Origin: RFTU01 sp049423145
Lineage (GTDB): Bacteria; Pseudomonadota; Gammaproteobacteria; Burkholderiales; Burkholderiaceae_C
DNA: 35,825 nt
Direction: 5' to 3'
Assembly (NCBI GenBank): GCA_049423145.1
Contig: JBMSQF010000021.1
Span: 1-35,825 of the forward strand
Made by a program: the position numbers and the translations under genes. Below the pieces are notes generated by a model. That model made no database searches. It was given only the letters and a program-made list of their open reading frames with translations, and was not told where the DNA came from. Every line of letters starts with the position of its first letter. Position 1 is the first letter of the stretch. Positions 32,690-35,825 of this stretch are shown here, piece by piece.

Positions 32690-32718
32690 ATTGTGCGCCA
32701 CAAATTGCTGCGGCGCAA
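32690..32718 (-). promoter_or_regulatory. candidate kup promoter with overlapping inverted repeat
   Basis: Minus strand TTGCGC (32713-32718), a 17-base spacer, and CACAAT (32690-32695). A 6-base inverted repeat TGCGCC/GGCGCA with a 12-base spacer (32694-32717) covers almost the whole spacer and overlaps both hexamers, which would suit an operator. The expected leader is about 40 bases before TTG 32642. The remainder of 32643-32759 shows no strong terminator for gshA. Confidence 0.45.
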
Positions 32719-32759
32719 CATCGAGAGCGGCCCGGTTGTGGACGCCCGAAGGGCTGGGC

Positions 32760-34055
32760 TCATTCGTAGATCTCGGCGTCCGGGTCGGTGGCCTCCAGTT
32801 CGTAGCTGGCCGCCAGCATGGCCAAGCGTGCAATGACGCCATACATGTAAAAGCGGTTGGGTGCCAACACGCCCGGTTTCACACCAGGGCGCGGCAGGTG
32901 GTTGGGCTCGGCAAAAGCCAGCGGTACGAAGGCCGCGCCGGGCGCATTGAGGTTTTCGTCCACGCCCCGTTCGGCATGCACCCGGTAGAAGCCGCCCACC
33001 ACATAGCGGTCGAGCATGTAGACCACCGGTTCGGCCACCGCATCGTTGACGCGCTCGTGGGTGAGCACGCCCTCCTGAATGATGACCTCGGAGACGGCCT
33101 GCCCCTCCTTGATCACGCTCATCTTGTTCTTGGTGCGGCGGCCGAGCTCATTGAGTTCGGCCGCGTCGCGCACGGTCATGATGCCCATGCCGTAGGTGCC
33201 GGCATCGGCTTTGACCACCACGAAGGGCTTCTCCTGGATCCCGTATTCCTTGTACTTGCGGCGGATCTTGGTGATGAGCGCGTCCACCTGACCCTGGATG
33301 CACTCAATGCCCTGACCTTCATTGAAGTTCACCTGTCCGCACTGCGCAAACATGGGATTGATCAGCCAGGGGTCCATGCCCATGAGCTTGGCGAATTTCT
33401 TGGCCACTTCCTCGTAGCTCTGGAAGTGGTTGGTCTTGCGCCGGACGGCCCAGCCGGCGTGCAGCGGCGGCAGCAGGTACTGTTCGTGCAAGTTCTCCAA
33501 GACGGAGGGGATTCCACCGGACAGATCGTTGTTGAGCAGGATGGTGCAGGGGTCGAAATCCTTGAGGCCCAGGCGATGACGGGTGCGGACCAAAGGCTCG
33601 AGCGTGAGCGTGCTGCCGTCGGGCACTTCGAGCGTGGTGGGCGCGGTGATGGTGTCGTCCAGCGTACCGAGGCGCACATTCAGGCCGGCCTGCGTGAAGA
33701 TCTGCATCAGGCGCTGCACATTCGTGAGGTAGAAGGTGTTGCGCGTGTGCTTTTCAGGAATGAGCAGGAGGTTCTTGGCTTCGGGGCAGATCTTTTCGAT
33801 GGCCGCCATGGCCGCCTGCACGGCCAGGGGCAGCATGTCCTCGGTGAGGTTGTTCCATCCGCCGGGAAACAGGTTGGTGTCCACCGGCGCGAGCTTGAAG
33901 CCCGCATTGCGCACGTCCACCGATGTGTAGAAAGGCGGCGTGTGCTCCATCCACTCGAGCCGGAACCATCTCTCGATGGCCGGCATCGACTCCAGGATGC
34001 GCTGCTCGAGTTCGTTGATGGGGCCGGTCAGTGCCGTGATGAGGTGGGGGACCAT
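32760..34055 (-). CDS. gshA: glutamate-cysteine ligase (proteobacterial GshA type)
   Basis: First enzyme of glutathione synthesis (431 aa), joining glutamate and cysteine with ATP in the cytoplasm. The sequence belongs to the GshA type found in beta/gammaproteobacteria such as Acidithiobacillus, not the classic E. coli GshA family. Recognisable blocks are NAGFKLAPVDTNLFPGGWNN, NNDLSGGIP, KKFAKLMGMDPWLINP, VNFNEGQGIECIQ, VVVKADAGTYGMGIMTV (ATP-binding loop) and GGFYRVHAERGVDENLNAPG. ATG 34055 has AGGA about 7 bases upstream. It follows the amtB terminator, so it begins a new unit with kup, gshB and probably the DUF4198-like gene downstream. Confidence 0.93.
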   Translation of the reverse strand: MVPHLITALTGPINELEQRILESMPAIERWFRLEWMEHTPPFYTSVDVRNAGFKLAPVDTNLFPGGWNNLTEDMLPLAVQAAMAAIEKICPEAKNLLLIPEKHTRNTFYLTNVQRLMQIFTQAGLNVRLGTLDDTITAPTTLEVPDGSTLTLEPLVRTRHRLGLKDFDPCTILLNNDLSGGIPSVLENLHEQYLLPPLHAGWAVRRKTNHFQSYEEVAKKFAKLMGMDPWLINPMFAQCGQVNFNEGQGIECIQGQVDALITKIRRKYKEYGIQEKPFVVVKADAGTYGMGIMTVRDAAELNELGRRTKNKMSVIKEGQAVSEVIIQEGVLTHERVNDAVAEPVVYMLDRYVVGGFYRVHAERGVDENLNAPGAAFVPLAFAEPNHLPRPGVKPGVLAPNRFYMYGVIARLAMLAASYELEATDPDAEIYE

Positions 34056-34061
34056 GGGATT

Positions 34062-34087
34062 CCTAGGGGTTTGAACCCTATTCTAGG
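34062..34087 (-). promoter_or_regulatory. gshA start region: -10 box inside a nested palindrome
   Basis: On the minus strand a good -10 (TAGAAT, 34080-34085) lies about 25 bases before the ATG. It falls inside a nested inverted repeat: outer arms CCTAG/CTAGG (34062-34066, 34083-34087) around GGGTT/AACCC (34067-34071, 34074-34078). A -35 at 17-base spacing would coincide with the T-run of the amtB terminator, so it is weak. An operator or a leader hairpin is possible. Confidence 0.4.
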
Positions 34088-34101
34088 GAGGTGGCACGGC
34101 C

Positions 34102-34133
34102 AAAAAAATGAGCCTTCCGTTGCCGGAAGGCTC
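34102..34133 (-). terminator. intrinsic terminator of glnK-amtB
   Basis: Perfect 10-base-pair stem (34110-34119 with 34124-34133, loop of 4). In the minus direction it is followed by A and seven Ts (complement of 34102-34108). It lies about 77 bases after the amtB stop. The 34134-34210 stretch between stop and stem holds nothing else recognisable. Confidence 0.93.
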
Positions 34134-34210
34134 CAACTCGCTTACCGAGGAGAACAATCGTTACAGACCGCCCACCACCCGGTTGCGGGCGGCGGGGGTC
34201 ATGCACCGGC

Positions 34211-35710
34211 TCAACGGTTGTACGCCGTCTCGCCGTGCGAAGAAATGTCCAGACCTTCGCGCTCTTCCTCTTCGCTCACGCGCAGGCCGATGACCATGTC
34301 CACGATCTTGAACATCACCAGGGCCACAACGCCCGACCACACGATGGTGGCAATGACGCCCTGGGTCTGCACCCACACTTGGGCACCCGTGCCGCCCCAC
34401 TCGCCGCAGACGTTGGTGACGTAGTTGCAGATGCCCGTGCCGCCGAGGCTGGGTGAGGCGAAGACACCGGTCAGGATGGCACCCAGGATGCCGCCAACGC
34501 CGTGCACGCCGAACACATCCAGGCTGTCGTCAGCGCCGAGCATCTTCTTCAGGCCGTTGACACCCCACAGGCAGATGAAGCCCGCCAAGAGGCCGATGAC
34601 CAAGGCACCACCGACGCCCACGAAACCGCAGGCCGGGGTGATGGCGACCAGGCCGGACACCGCACCGGAAGCCGCGCCCAACATCGATGCCTTGCCCTTG
34701 AGCATGGCTTCACCGGCGCACCAGGCCAGCGTGGCGGCTGCCGTGGCCACCACCGTGTTGATGAAGGCCAGCGATGCCACGCCATTGGCCTCCAGGTTGG
34801 AACCGGCATTGAAACCGAACCAACCCACCCACAGCAGGGACGCGCCCACCATGGTCAGCGTCAGGTTGTGCGGCGCCATCGCCTCGCGGCCGTAACCGAC
34901 ACGCTTGCCCACCATGTAGGCGCCCACCAGACCCGCCACGGCGGCGTTGATGTGCACCACGGTGCCACCGGCGAAGTCCAGAGCACCCTTGGCCCACAGG
35001 AAGCCTGCGGCGGCGGTGACCGTGGACAGCGTCTCTTCAGACGTGATGGCGTCCGGACCATCCCAGTACCAAACCATGTGGGCAATGGGCAGGTAGCTGA
35101 AGGTGAACCAAAGGATCGAGAACAGGATCACGGCCGAGAACTTGATGCGCTCGGCGAAGGCACCCACGATGAGTGCCGTGGTGATCGCGGCAAAGGTGCC
35201 CTGGAAGGCCACGAAGGTGAACTCCGGGATGTACACACCCTTGCTGAAGGTGGCCGCCACACTCTCGGGCGTGACACCCTTGAGGAAGATCTTGTCCAGC
35301 GTTCCGATGAAGGGATTGCCTGCGGTGAACGCGGCCGAGTAGCCGTAGATCACCCACAACACCGAGATCAGGGAAAAGATGACAAAGACCTGCATGAGCA
35401 CCGACAGCATGTTCTTGCTGCGCACCAGGCCGCCGTAGAACAGGGCCAGGCCCGGGATGGTCATGAGGATGACCAGTACCGTGGCGATCGCCATAAAGGC
35501 GGTGTCGCCCTTGTTGGGCACCGGCACCGGCGCTGCGGCCGCTGCGGCATCAGAGGCCGCCGTCGCGGGTGCGGCCGCTGCAGCCGCATCCGAAGCCGCC
35601 GCAGCGGCGGCCGGCGCCGCTTGCGCCCAGCTGAGGTCTGGCGCAGCGGCCAGACCGATGAAGCCCACGGCGGCCAGCGCCAGGGCGAAGGTGGCAAAGA
35701 GCTTCTTCAT
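34211..35710 (-). CDS. amtB: ammonium transporter AmtB
   Basis: Trimeric inner-membrane ammonium channel (499 aa). A cleavable signal (about 1-30, ending SWAQA) is followed by an unusually long Ala/Pro linker (about 31-66: repeated ASDAAAAAAP units) and 11 transmembrane helices. Pore features: the Phe of TFVAFQGTFAAIT, Trp of AHMVWYWD, the structural Asp of ALDFAGGTVVHI, and the twin histidines in GGTVVHINAAVAG and DVFGVHGVGGILG. The C-terminal cytoplasmic tail (SEEEEREGLDISSHGETAYNR) is the GlnK-docking region. ATG 35710 overlaps the glnK stop by 1 base; a GTG at 35713 is also possible (AAGGA 6 bases away). Confidence 0.96.
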   Translation of the reverse strand: MKKLFATFALALAAVGFIGLAAAPDLSWAQAAPAAAAAASDAAAAAAPATAASDAAAAAAPVPVPNKGDTAFMAIATVLVILMTIPGLALFYGGLVRSKNMLSVLMQVFVIFSLISVLWVIYGYSAAFTAGNPFIGTLDKIFLKGVTPESVAATFSKGVYIPEFTFVAFQGTFAAITTALIVGAFAERIKFSAVILFSILWFTFSYLPIAHMVWYWDGPDAITSEETLSTVTAAAGFLWAKGALDFAGGTVVHINAAVAGLVGAYMVGKRVGYGREAMAPHNLTLTMVGASLLWVGWFGFNAGSNLEANGVASLAFINTVVATAAATLAWCAGEAMLKGKASMLGAASGAVSGLVAITPACGFVGVGGALVIGLLAGFICLWGVNGLKKMLGADDSLDVFGVHGVGGILGAILTGVFASPSLGGTGICNYVTNVCGEWGGTGAQVWVQTQGVIATIVWSGVVALVMFKIVDMVIGLRVSEEEEREGLDISSHGETAYNR

Positions 35711-35825
35711 CACAGTGCATCCTTTCCGGTTTCACCCGTGCGGATGCGCAGCACCTGCTCCAGCGGGGAAACGAAGATCTTGCCGTCACCGATCTTGCCG
35801 GTGCGGGCAGCGCTTTCAATGGCCT
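35710..35825 (-). CDS. glnK: nitrogen regulatory protein PII (GlnK), 3' end, cut by window edge
   Basis: The last 37 codons of a PII protein: AIESAARTGKIGDGKIFVSP, then LEQVLRIRTGETGKDAL and TGA. This is the C-terminal beta-strand with the conserved TGKIGDGKIF(V) segment that binds ATP/2-oxoglutarate, and the RIRTGE motif. GlnK blocks AmtB when nitrogen is sufficient and is released by uridylylation and 2-oxoglutarate binding. The stop overlaps the amtB ATG (TGATG), so they are translationally coupled. The start, T-loop and promoter (probably sigma54/NtrC) lie outside the window. Confidence 0.96.
   Translation of the reverse strand, partial: AIESAARTGKIGDGKIFVSPLEQVLRIRTGETGKDAL

Noticed and set aside
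32205..34424. 739-codon open frame on the plus strand across gshA and its flanks
   Set aside because: It spans an intergenic promoter region and a terminator and is antisense to well-supported genes.

Overview
The window is GC-rich, densely coded chromosomal DNA from a betaproteobacterium, most likely order Burkholderiales (Comamonadaceae/Rubrivivax-Leptothrix type). This assignment is inferred from the gene families (the proteobacterial GshA type, MaeB with a phosphotransacetylase tail, an LptD-SurA-RsmA cluster, a DctS/DctR-like pair) and from base composition. It was not confirmed by any search. I see no prophage, insertion sequence, CRISPR array, rRNA or tRNA. Nearly everything is core metabolism and envelope biogenesis, with a few accessory items.

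Layout. 1-3424 (minus): the F1Fo ATP synthase operon atpI-atpB-atpE-atpF-atpH-atpA, with atpA cut by the window edge. 3530-5755 (plus): a DsbD-family thiol-disulfide reductase, divergent from atpI. 5792-7789 (minus): a glycine-rich RRM RNA-binding protein with a clear terminator, then a GNAT acetyltransferase and an SMP-30/gluconolactonase-like protein. 8003-12259 (plus): a GMC oxidoreductase; a 303-base gap holding a possible 14-codon leader peptide, hairpins and an intrinsic terminator; then a TauE/SafE permease tightly followed by an M20 peptidase. 12277-13401 (minus): an AmgK-like sugar kinase, divergent from lptD. 13462-18191 (plus): lptD-surA-rsmA, without the pdxA gene often found between the last two. 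18240-19333 (minus): an exported RNase Sa/T1-type ribonuclease followed by a barstar-type inhibitor, driven by a strong promoter that lies between two long inverted-repeat arms. 19484-21802 (minus): malic enzyme maeB. 21946-26857 (plus): a sensor kinase and FixJ/LuxR-type regulator resembling DctS/DctR, running without gaps into thiL-pgpA-pncC. 26888-35825 (minus): read in the direction of transcription, glnK-amtB, terminator, gshA, kup, gshB, a DUF4198-like exported protein, and the ABC-F protein uup.

How the parts fit. The ATP synthase, LPS assembly (LptD, SurA), 16S rRNA methylation (RsmA), thiamine diphosphate (ThiL), phospholipid (PgpA) and glutathione (GshA, GshB) genes are housekeeping. 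GlnK-AmtB handles ammonium. MaeB makes pyruvate and NADPH from malate, so a C4-dicarboxylate-type two-component system divergent from it is a reasonable functional pairing.

The most interesting non-routine items are the ribonuclease/barstar operon with its inverted-repeat-flanked promoter, the leader-peptide/terminator element before the TauE/SafE gene, a nested stem-loop between atpE and atpF, and a recurring -10-like hexamer 6-9 bases before start codons that lack a convincing Shine-Dalgarno, which suggests leaderless transcripts. I did not find a clearly new multi-gene system. The ribonuclease/inhibitor locus is the best candidate for follow-up.
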